From: Actinomycetes bacterium
GTDB lineage: Bacteria > Actinomycetota > Acidimicrobiia > Acidimicrobiales > Microtrichaceae
Reading direction: 5' to 3'
Assembly: GCA_023392475.1 (NCBI GenBank)
Contig: JAEVZA010000339.1
Coordinates: forward strand, 1 to 16,135
DNA length: 16,135 nt
The notes beneath the pieces are model-generated. The model was given only the letters and a program-made list of their open reading frames with translations. It did no database searches and was not told where the DNA came from. This document shows, piece after piece, positions 1 to 6,109 of this stretch; position 1 is the first letter of the stretch, and the number at the start of each line of letters is the position of its first letter. The translations under genes were made by a program, and so were the position numbers.

Positions 1-1
1 C

Positions 2-49
2 GCCGTGGTCGCGGCCGCCACGGCCCTCCGCCTGTCCCGCGCGGGCTGA
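2..49 (+). CDS. C-terminal end of an upstream gene (partial)
   Basis: An open frame from the left edge reads AVVAAATALRLSRAG and stops at TGA 47-49. The alanine-rich run followed by basic residues would fit the last membrane helix and tail of a transporter, but 15 residues cannot identify a family. The gap to the next start is 46 bases. Confidence 0.4.
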   Translation, partial: AVVAAATALRLSRAG

Positions 50-82
50 GCGGCGACGCCGCGCCGGGCCACCACCCGGACC

Positions 83-88
83 TAGGTT
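83..88 (+). promoter_or_regulatory. -10 hexamer TAGGTT, leaderless start of the arylsulfatase
   Basis: TAGGTT matches the actinobacterial TANNNT -10. It ends 7 bases before the ATG at 96, so transcription would start at or next to the A of the start codon. No Shine-Dalgarno and no clear -35 are visible. The same arrangement recurs at several other genes in the window. Confidence 0.55.
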
Positions 89-95
89 CCCCGGG

Positions 96-2378
96 ATGGA
101 CGGCACCGCAGCACCCTTCGAGGGCACGATCGGCAGGACCTACGCGGAGTCGACGCCGTGGTGGCCGCCGCGCGACCGGGCACCCGAGGGCGCACCGAAC
201 ATCGTCGTCGTGCTGCTGGACGACGTCGGCTACGCGCAGTTCGGCTGCTACGGCTCCGACATCGCCACGCCGACGTTCGACCGCCTCGCCGCGTCGGGCC
301 GCCGGTACGCCAACTACCACACGACCGCGCTCTGCTCCCCCACCCGCGCCTGCCTGCTCACCGGTCGCAACCACCACTCGAACGGCATGGCGCGCGTCGT
401 GGAGCTCGCCGCCGGCTTCCCCGGCTACAACGCCACCATCCCCAAGGAGAACGGCTTCCTCTCCGAGATCCTGCTGCGGAACGGGTACGCCACCCTCGCG
501 GTCGGCAAGTGGCACCTCACCCCGGCCACGCAGATGACCGAGGGCAGCCCGAAGGACAAGTGGCCGCTCGGCCGCGGGTTCGAGCGCTTCTACGGCTTCA
601 TGGGCGGGGAGACCGACCAGTACCGGCCCGACCTCGCGTACGACAACCACTTCATCGAGCCGCCCCGCACGCCGGAGGCGGGCTACCACCTCACCGAGGA
701 CCTGGCGGACCACGCGATCGAGTTCGTGACCGACCTGCGCGCCGTGGAGCCCGACAAGCCGTTCTTCCTCTGGTTCACCCCCGGCGCGTGCCACGCGCCG
801 CACCAGGCGCCCGCCGAGTACATCGACGCCTACCGCGGCGCGTTCGACCTCGGCTGGGACGCGTGGCGGGAGGAGGTCTTCGAGCGGCAGCTGGCGTCCG
901 GCCTGCTGCGACCGGGCACGGACCTGTCGGAGCGCCCGTCGTGGGTGCCGGCCTGGGACTCGCTCTCGGACGACGAGCGACACCTCTACGCGCGGATGAT
1001 GGAGGTGTACGCCGGCTTCCTCACGCACACCGACGCCCAGGTGGGGCGGGTCGTGCAGCACCTCGAGGACCTCGGCGAGCTGGACGACACCCTGCTGTTC
1101 GTGATGAGCGACAACGGCGCCTCGGCGGAGGGCGGCGCCCGCGGCTCGTTCAACGAGCAGTACTTCTTCAACTTCGTGCCGGAGAGCCTCGACGAGAACC
1201 TCGCCCGCATCGACCTGCTCGGCACGCCGGCCGCGAACAACCACTACCCGTGGGGCTGGGCCTGGGCGGGCAACACCCCGCTCAAGCGCTTCAAGCGCGA
1301 CACGCACGAGGGGGGCGTCGCGGACCCGATGATCGTCCACTGGCCGAGCGGCATCGGCACCGAGGGCGGCACCCGCCACCAGTACGCGCACGCGGTGGAC
1401 CTGGTGCCGACCGTCCTCGACCTGCTCGGCATCGACGCGCCGGACACCATCGCCGGCGTGCCGCAGACACCGATCGAGGGGACGAGCTTCGCCACCTCGC
1501 TCCGGGACGCGGCGGCCCCGGCGACGCACACCACGCAGTACTACGAGATGCTCGGGTCCCGCGGCCTGTACCACGACGGGTGGAAGGCCGTCGTGTTCCA
1601 CAGCCCGACGTTCATCGCCTACGACGGCTCGGACACGTCACGCCCCTTCGACGAGGACGTGTGGGAGCTGTACCACGTCGACGAGGACTTCGCCGAGGTG
1701 CACGACCTCGCGGCGACGCACCCCGAGCGGCTCGCGGAGCTGACCGAGCGGTGGTGGACCGAGGCCGAGCGGTTCCAGGTGCTCCCGCTGAACAACGAGC
1801 CCGGGCGCTACGGCGACCCGACCTACCGGCGGGACCGCCACGAGTACCGCAGCGGCGTGGGTCCCCTCCCCGAGGCGGTCGCCCCGGCGCTCAAGAACCG
1901 GCCGTTCACGATGGAGGCCACGCTCGACGTGCCGGCGAGCGGCCCGGTCGACGGCGTGATCGCCGCGCACGGCAGCCACGCGGGCGGCTACGCGCTCTGG
2001 ATCGGCGACCGCCGGCTGCGCTTCACCTACAACTTCGTCGGCACGACGTTCACGACCGTGGCGGCCGAGGTCGAGCTGCCGGCCGGGCCGGTCGTCGCCC
2101 GCGTCGAGGCGCGGCGCGACGGTCAGGGCCTCGAGGTCGAGCTCCGCTACGGCGACGTCCCCGTCGGCAGCGGCACGGTGCCCCGCACCACGATGCTCAC
2201 CTACGGGACGCCGGGCTTCGCGGTCGGCTTCCAGCCCGCCGGGCCCATCTGCGACGAGCTGCCCGGGCGGGCCGAGCTGCCCGACGGCGTGCTGCGCCTG
2301 CTCGTGATCGAGGCCCAGGGCCGGGACCCCGTGCGGGCCGCCGTCGACGAGCCGCCCGCCGACCTCGCCACCCAGTAG
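96..2378 (+). CDS. Type I arylsulfatase (formylglycine-dependent)
   Basis: This is a sulfate ester hydrolase of the alkaline-phosphatase superfamily, 760 aa, close to the size of the large mycobacterial Ats proteins (roughly 780 aa). Visible active-site elements are the metal-binding D42-D43 in LLDDVGY, the signature CSPTR at 80-84 where Cys80 would be oxidised to formylglycine, the K138-W-H140 pair, H233, the second metal site D339-N340 in SDNGAS, and K400/H404 near THEGG. The catalytic domain runs to about residue 600. Residues about 610-735 look like a beta-rich C-terminal domain (FTMEATLDVP onwards). There is no signal peptide, so the enzyme should be cytoplasmic. No formylglycine-generating enzyme or sulfate transporter is in the window. 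Substrate unknown. The start follows a TAGGTT -10, implying a leaderless mRNA. Confidence 0.93.
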   Translation: MDGTAAPFEGTIGRTYAESTPWWPPRDRAPEGAPNIVVVLLDDVGYAQFGCYGSDIATPTFDRLAASGRRYANYHTTALCSPTRACLLTGRNHHSNGMARVVELAAGFPGYNATIPKENGFLSEILLRNGYATLAVGKWHLTPATQMTEGSPKDKWPLGRGFERFYGFMGGETDQYRPDLAYDNHFIEPPRTPEAGYHLTEDLADHAIEFVTDLRAVEPDKPFFLWFTPGACHAPHQAPAEYIDAYRGAFDLGWDAWREEVFERQLASGLLRPGTDLSERPSWVPAWDSLSDDERHLYARMMEVYAGFLTHTDAQVGRVVQHLEDLGELDDTLLFVMSDNGASAEGGARGSFNEQYFFNFVPESLDENLARIDLLGTPAANNHYPWGWAWAGNTPLKRFKRDTHEGGVADPMIVHWPSGIGTEGGTRHQYAHAVDLVPTVLDLLGIDAPDTIAGVPQTPIEGTSFATSLRDAAAPATHTTQYYEMLGSRGLYHDGWKAVVFHSPTFIAYDGSDTSRPFDEDVWELYHVDEDFAEVHDLAATHPERLAELTERWWTEAERFQVLPLNNEPGRYGDPTYRRDRHEYRSGVGPLPEAVAPALKNRPFTMEATLDVPASGPVDGVIAAHGSHAGGYALWIGDRRLRFTYNFVGTTFTTVAAEVELPAGPVVARVEARRDGQGLEVELRYGDVPVGSGTVPRTTMLTYGTPGFAVGFQPAGPICDELPGRAELPDGVLRLLVIEAQGRDPVRAAVDEPPADLATQ

Positions 2379-2425
2379 CCCGCCGCCGCCGTCCGCCCGG
2401 GCCGCCGCCCACACGTCCAACCGAC

Positions 2426-2476
2426 GGTTTCGGCGTACGGCGTGGTCGGATCACGACCACCCGGTACGCCAGAACC
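2426..2476. terminator. Long GC-rich stem-loop between convergent arylsulfatase and ogt
   Basis: Arms 2432-2448 and 2454-2470 pair at 15 of 17 positions around the 5-base loop GATCA. After one mismatch and one G-U pair, GGTT (2426-2429) pairs with AACC (2473-2476). It lies between two converging stop codons, 47 bases after the sulfatase and 53 bases beyond the end of ogt, and is nearly symmetric. A bidirectional terminator is the simplest reading. No T-tract follows on either strand, as is common for actinobacterial terminators. The rest of 2379-2529 shows nothing else. Confidence 0.6.
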
Positions 2477-2529
2477 CGGGGAGGGGGCTCGCCGGACCCG
2501 GTTCGTCGCGGCGTCGGTGGCGGGGTGGG

Positions 2530-3033
2530 TCAGGCGATGCCCTCGACGCGGGGGGTGCGGCGGTCCTGCTCGAGCGCGAGGAGGGCCACCTTGCGGTCGA
2601 TGCCGCCGCCGTAGCCGGTCATCGACCCGTCGGCCCCGATCACGCGGTGGCACGGGACGATGATCCCGACGGGGTTGCGGCCGTTCGCGAGCCCGACCGC
2701 GCGTGACGCACCCGGTCGACCGATGTGCTCGGCCAGCTCGCCGTACGTCCAGGTCTCGCCGTAGGGGATCTCCCGCAGGCCCGCCCACACGCTGCGCTGG
2801 AACTCCGTCCCGTCGAGGCGCAGGCGGAGGTCGAACTCGACGAGGTCGCCCTCGAAGTACGCGGCCAGCTGCTCGACGGCCTCCGGGAACGCCGCGGGGT
2901 CGGGCGTCCAGCCGGACCGGTCGGGCTCGTGGGTCTGGTCGACCATGCGGAGGTGGGTCAGCTCGTCGTCGCCGGCGAGCGTGAGCGGGCCGACGGGGCT
3001 GTCGGTGACGCGGAAGCGGACGGTGGTGGTCAT
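2530..3033 (-). CDS. ogt: Methylated-DNA--[protein]-cysteine S-methyltransferase
   Basis: This 167-aa suicide repair protein would transfer the methyl group from O6-methylguanine (and O4-methylthymine) to its own cysteine. The active-site motif PCHRV is at 127-131 with acceptor Cys128. The recognition helix carries the arginine finger R111 (RAVGLANG), and Y97 lies in TYGELA. The N-terminal domain is short, as in the Ogt family. ATG at 3033 is preceded by GGAGGA (9-base spacing) lying inside the end of alkA. Its ATG overlaps the alkA TGA as ATGA, so the two are translationally coupled. The order alkA-ogt matches the mycobacterial Rv1317c-Rv1316c pair. Together with the Ada domain upstream, this rebuilds a split version of E. 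coli Ada plus AlkA. Confidence 0.95.
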   Translation of the reverse strand: MTTTVRFRVTDSPVGPLTLAGDDELTHLRMVDQTHEPDRSGWTPDPAAFPEAVEQLAAYFEGDLVEFDLRLRLDGTEFQRSVWAGLREIPYGETWTYGELAEHIGRPGASRAVGLANGRNPVGIIVPCHRVIGADGSMTGYGGGIDRKVALLALEQDRRTPRVEGIA

Positions 3034-4520
3034 GCGGCTCGTTCCTCCTCGAGGGGTGGCCAGTGGTTGATCGGGTGGTCGGTCGCCGCCCAGAGGTGCT
3101 GCACGGCGTAGGCCCGCCACGGCCGCCAGCGCTCGGACGCGGCGACCAGCGCCCGGCCGGCGTCGGGCAGGCCGAGCGCCTCGGCGCCGCGGCGGACGCC
3201 GAGGTCGGTGGCGGGGAAGGCGTCGGGGTCACCGAGCGCCCGCATGGCGATGACCTCCGTGGTCCACGGACCCACGCCCGGGACGTCGCCGAGGTGGACG
3301 CGCGCCTCGGCCCAGTCGGACCCCGCTCCGAGGTCGAGCGTCCCGTCGGCGAGCCGCTCGGACAGCCCCAGCAGGGACGACGCGCGGGCACGCGGCATCG
3401 CGAGGCCCTCGGGGCCGAGCTCGCAGATCTCCGCGGCGGTCGGGAAGGCGTGCGTGAGCCCGCCGTGCGGATCGTCCACCTCCACGCCGGCCCGGAGCAC
3501 CAGCCGCGCGGCGTGCGTCCGGGCGGCGGCGGTCGACACCTGCTGACCCAGCACGGCCCGGATGGCGAGCTCCGCCTCGTCGACGGTCCGCGGCACCCGG
3601 CGACCGGGCACCGCCCGGACCACGTGGCTCAGATCGGGATCTGCGGCGAGCGCGGCGTCGACGGCGATCGGATCCGCGTCCAGGTCGAGCAGGCGCCGGC
3701 ACCGGGCGATCGCGGTCGGCAGGTCCTTGAGGTCGTGCAGGACGAGGCGGCAGGCGACGTGATCGTCGCTCGGCGTGAGCGACACGACACCGGTGCCCTT
3801 GGGGAGCCGGAGCACGCGGCGGTAGGCACCGTCGCGCACCTCCTCGACCCCCGGCACCGCGGTCGCGGCGAGGTGACCGAACAGGCTGCCCGGCTCGAAC
3901 GGCGTGCGAACCGGCAACCGCAGCGCGAGCTCCCCCGGCGTGACCCGCCGGCCGGCGCTGCGCGCCCGCGTCCGCAGCTCGCGCGGCGTGAGCGCGAACA
4001 CCGCGCGCACGGTGTCGTTGAACTGGCGCACGCTCGAGAAGCCGGCCGCGAACGCGACCTGGGCGAACGGCAGGTCGGTCGTGTCGATGAGCACGCGTGC
4101 CGTGCGGGCCCGCTCCGCCCGGGCGAGCGCCAGCGGCCCCGCCCCGACCTGCGCGAGGAGGTGCCGCTCGACCTGGCGCGTGCTGTAGCCGAGCCGCCGG
4201 GCGAGTCCGCCCACACCCTCGCGGTCCACGACGCCGTCGGCGATGAGGCGCATGGCCCGGGCCACGACGTCCGCGCGCGCGTCCCACTCCGGCGACCCGG
4301 GCGAGGCGTCGGGCGTGCAGCGCTTGCACGCCCGGAAGCCGGCCTGCTGCGCGGCCGCCGCGGTCGGGTAGAAGCGCATGTTGCGCGCCTTCGGCGGGCG
4401 AACCGGGCAGCTCGGTCGGCAGTAGATCCCGGTGGTGAGCACCGCGCCCACGAACCACCCGTCGAAGCGGGCGTCCTTCGACTGCACGGCCCGGTAGCAG
4501 CGGTCGGGGTCCTCGAACAC
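3030..4520 (-). CDS. alkA: Ada-AlkA fusion: methyl-sensor regulator and 3-methyladenine DNA glycosylase
   Basis: A 496-aa bifunctional alkylation-response protein, the same length as the mycobacterial AlkA (Rv1317c). Residues 1-72 are the Ada zinc domain with C34-x3-C38 and C65-x2-C68; Cys34 is the expected methyl-phosphotriester acceptor. Residues about 80-185 form an AraC-type double HTH (LARRLGYSTRQVERHL, then VAFAAGFSSVRQFNDTVR). Residues about 195-300 are the AlkA N-terminal fold. The rest is the HhH-GPD glycosylase, with hairpin LGDVPGVGPW at 410-419 and catalytic Asp439 in FPATDLG. The start is GTG 4520, because a CAGGCT -10 ends 6 bases upstream and the protein then begins just before the Ada domain. 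The open frame continues upstream only through unrelated antisense sequence. It forms an operon with ogt, with a 4-base overlap. Confidence 0.93.
   Translation of the reverse strand: MFEDPDRCYRAVQSKDARFDGWFVGAVLTTGIYCRPSCPVRPPKARNMRFYPTAAAAQQAGFRACKRCTPDASPGSPEWDARADVVARAMRLIADGVVDREGVGGLARRLGYSTRQVERHLLAQVGAGPLALARAERARTARVLIDTTDLPFAQVAFAAGFSSVRQFNDTVRAVFALTPRELRTRARSAGRRVTPGELALRLPVRTPFEPGSLFGHLAATAVPGVEEVRDGAYRRVLRLPKGTGVVSLTPSDDHVACRLVLHDLKDLPTAIARCRRLLDLDADPIAVDAALAADPDLSHVVRAVPGRRVPRTVDEAELAIRAVLGQQVSTAAARTHAARLVLRAGVEVDDPHGGLTHAFPTAAEICELGPEGLAMPRARASSLLGLSERLADGTLDLGAGSDWAEARVHLGDVPGVGPWTTEVIAMRALGDPDAFPATDLGVRRGAEALGLPDAGRALVAASERWRPWRAYAVQHLWAATDHPINHWPPLEEERAA
3043..3048 (-). promoter_or_regulatory. 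Shine-Dalgarno of ogt inside the end of alkA
   Basis: On the minus strand GGAGGA lies 9 bases before the ogt ATG and within the LEEERAA tail codons of alkA. Together with the ATGA overlap it supports reinitiation or coupled translation. Confidence 0.6.
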
Positions 4521-4526
4521 CCCTGC

Positions 4527-4549
4527 AGCCTGCCACCCCGACCCGACAG
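4527..4549 (-). promoter_or_regulatory. alkA-ogt promoter with PafBC-like (RecA-independent) damage motif
   Basis: Read on the minus strand: CTGTCGGGT (4549-4541), exactly 8 bases, then the -10 CAGGCT (4532-4527), then 6 bases to the GTG. The mycobacterial RecA-NDp/PafBC promoter consensus is TTGTCRGTG-N8-TANNNT. Here 6 of 9 upstream positions match, including the core TGTCRG, the N8 spacing is exact and the -10 has C for T at position 1. The site fits a DNA-damage-inducible, leaderless transcript. Its function is inferred. Confidence 0.5.
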
Positions 4550-4594
4550 GTTCTGGCGGGAATCCGACATCGTGGTCGGCATCGGCGGGAACGG

Positions 4595-5428
4595 TCAGGG
4601 GACGGCCGCGTCCACCCGGTTCTGCTGCGCGTACCGCGCGGGCGACACGCCGACGGCCGTGAACTCCCGCGTCAGGTGGGACTGGTCGCTGTAGCCGAGC
4701 CGGGCCGCGAGGTCGGCCCAGTCGACGTCGTCGCCGTGCGCGGTCGCCTCCGCGGCCTCGTAGAGGCGGTAGCGGCGGATGACCCACTTCGGCGTCGCCC
4801 CCACGTGATCCGCGAACCGGCGCTGGAGGTGGCGCACGCTCGTGCCCGCCCGCGCCGCGAGCTCGTCGACGCGCGCGATGGACCGGTCGGCCGCCACCAG
4901 CTCGACGAGCTCCGTCGTGTCCTCGCTCGCCACCCGCTCGTCGGGCACGTGCGGCTCGAGCCAGGAGGCGATCCGCGCCACCGCCTCCTCGGCCGGCATC
5001 GACGCCAGCTCCGGGCCCGGGACGCCGGTCCCCGGGAACACGTCGGCGATCGGGAGCGAGCGATCGGTGATCGACGCCAGCGACGCGCCGAGCACCGGTC
5101 GGAACCCGGCGGGCCGGAACATCACCCCCACGGCGCGGCCGCTCCCCACCAGCTCCTGGCGCGAGCGGGTGCGCCGCACCCCGTGGACCGCGGCGCCGTC
5201 GTGCTCGAACACGACGTTGACGACCGGGTGCGCCAGCACCTCCTGGACGTACGGCTCCCGGAGGTGCCACTCCGGGATCCAGACGTGGCGCACGAGCCGG
5301 TCGAGGGGGGCGGGCGGGGCCAGGCGCTCGAGCGTGAAGCGGGCCAGCCCGGGGCCCGGGCGCAGGATCCCGCGGGAGTCGTCCTCGACCGGCACGACAC
5401 GGTCGGCTCGTCCGTCGGCCGGGGGCAC
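4595..5428 (-). CDS. AraC-family transcriptional regulator
   Basis: A 277-aa regulator. Residues 1 to about 160 form a cupin-like sensor domain of the DUF6597 type (LVRHVWIPEWHL, VNVVFEHDG, GVMFRPAGFRPVLG). The C-terminal AraC HTH spans about 180-268, with helices DELAARAGTSVRHLQRRF (188-205) and LAARLGYSDQSHLTREF (240-256). Start GTG 5428 follows the -10 TAGGTT at a spacing of 6 bases, implying leaderless translation. It lies 74 bases upstream of alkA on the same strand, but alkA has its own promoter. It is divergent from the MDMPI-type gene across 67 bases, where autoregulation or control of that neighbour is plausible. The ligand is unknown. Confidence 0.88.
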   Translation of the reverse strand: MPPADGRADRVVPVEDDSRGILRPGPGLARFTLERLAPPAPLDRLVRHVWIPEWHLREPYVQEVLAHPVVNVVFEHDGAAVHGVRRTRSRQELVGSGRAVGVMFRPAGFRPVLGASLASITDRSLPIADVFPGTGVPGPELASMPAEEAVARIASWLEPHVPDERVASEDTTELVELVAADRSIARVDELAARAGTSVRHLQRRFADHVGATPKWVIRRYRLYEAAEATAHGDDVDWADLAARLGYSDQSHLTREFTAVGVSPARYAQQNRVDAAVP

Positions 5429-5434
5429 GGTCCG

Positions 5435-5440
5435 AACCTA
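5435..5440 (-). promoter_or_regulatory. -10 hexamer TAGGTT, leaderless start of the AraC regulator
   Basis: On the minus strand TAGGTT is followed by 6 bases and the GTG at 5428. A weak -35-like CTTGGA lies 16 bases further upstream. There is no Shine-Dalgarno. Confidence 0.5.
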
Positions 5441-5483
5441 CCCGGTGTCGCGTTCCTCCAAGACGGGCGCACCTCCCGTGCGC

Positions 5484-5489
5484 CACGCT
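5484..5489 (+). promoter_or_regulatory. -10 hexamer CACGCT, start of the MDMPI-type gene
   Basis: CACGCT ends 6 bases before ATG 5496. It fits the (T/C)ANNNT pattern seen at the other leaderless starts, though C at position 1 makes it weaker. It shares a 67-base divergent region with the AraC gene promoter. Confidence 0.35.
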
Positions 5490-5495
5490 GGCGGC

Positions 5496-6041
5496 ATGAC
5501 CGAGATCGCCGACCGCTACCGCCGACTCTCCGGCGCCTTCGCCGACCGCATCGACGCCGTCCAGGACGACGGTTGGAACGAGCCCACCCCGTGCGAGGAG
5601 TGGACGGTCCGGGACCTGGTCGGCCACGTGGTGCAGACGCAGGGGATGTTCCGCTCGTTCATCGGGCTGGACACGCCGGAGGTCGATCCGGCCGACGACC
5701 CTGCCGGTGCCTGGCGCACGGTGAGCGGCCTCGTCCAGGGCGACCTCGACGACCCCGAGCGCGCCGGCACCACCTTCGAGGGGTTGCTCGGGGTCCAGCG
5801 CTTCGACGCGGCGGTCGACCGGTTCCTCAACACCGACCTCGTGGTGCACGGGTGGGACCTCGCGCACGCGACGGGCCAGGACGAGCGGATCGACGAGGAG
5901 GACCTCCGGCGCGTCGACGTGGTGGCGCACGCCTTCCCCGACGCCATGCGCTCGCCCCAGGCCTTCGGCCCCGAGGTGCAGGTCGGCCCGGAGGCGTCGG
6001 ACCAGGAGCGCCTGCTCGCCTTCCTCGGCCGCCGGGCCTGA
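5496..6041 (+). CDS. TIGR03086/MDMPI-type (DinB-fold) metal-binding protein
   Basis: This 181-aa protein belongs to the mycothiol-dependent maleylpyruvate isomerase N-terminal (DinB-like four-helix) superfamily. Marks are PTPCEEWTVRDLVGHVV (30-46) and HGWDLAHATGQ (118-128). Probable metal ligands are H44, D114 and H118, which reproduce the His/Glu-x3-His layout of MDMPI. Many members are thought to use mycothiol or other thiols, but the substrate cannot be told here. The open frame extends upstream, antisense through the AraC gene; ATG 5496 is chosen because family homology begins there and a CACGCT -10 precedes it. The gene is followed after 68 bases by the methionine aminopeptidase gene on the same strand. 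Confidence 0.85.
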   Translation: MTEIADRYRRLSGAFADRIDAVQDDGWNEPTPCEEWTVRDLVGHVVQTQGMFRSFIGLDTPEVDPADDPAGAWRTVSGLVQGDLDDPERAGTTFEGLLGVQRFDAAVDRFLNTDLVVHGWDLAHATGQDERIDEEDLRRVDVVAHAFPDAMRSPQAFGPEVQVGPEASDQERLLAFLGRRA

Positions 6042-6057
6042 CGGTCACGGCGTCGCG

Positions 6058-6075
6058 CCGGCGCGGCCGCGCCGG
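6058..6075. repeat. 18-bp perfect palindrome CCGGCGCGGCCGCGCCGG
   Basis: A perfect inverted repeat in the 68-base gap between the MDMPI-type gene and the aminopeptidase gene, 17 bases after the stop. In RNA it folds into a 7-bp GC stem with a 4-base loop, so it may end upstream transcription. It also abuts the place where the -35 of the next promoter would be (about 6074-6080), so an operator is an alternative. GC-only palindromes are easier to get by chance at this base composition. Confidence 0.4.
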
Positions 6076-6097
6076 ACGGCCGGCCCCGATCGGTCCG

Positions 6098-6103
6098 TAG
6101 ACT
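6098..6103 (+). promoter_or_regulatory. -10 hexamer TAGACT, leaderless start of map
   Basis: TAGACT (TANNNT) ends 6 bases before ATG 6110. There is no Shine-Dalgarno between them, which implies a leaderless mRNA. Confidence 0.55.
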
Positions 6104-6109
6104 GACCGG

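Noticed and set aside
158..2614. 818-codon plus-strand frame overlapping the arylsulfatase
   Set aside because: It is a frame-shifted shadow of the sulfatase gene, rich in Arg, Pro and His, with no recognisable motif. Such frames stay open in very GC-rich DNA.
4521..5930. A 966-codon open frame on the minus strand that includes alkA and extends far upstream
   Set aside because: The upstream 470 codons run out of frame through the AraC gene and antisense to the MDMPI-type gene, with arginine/alanine/glycine-rich composition. A promoter and leaderless GTG at 4520 give the 496-aa family length.
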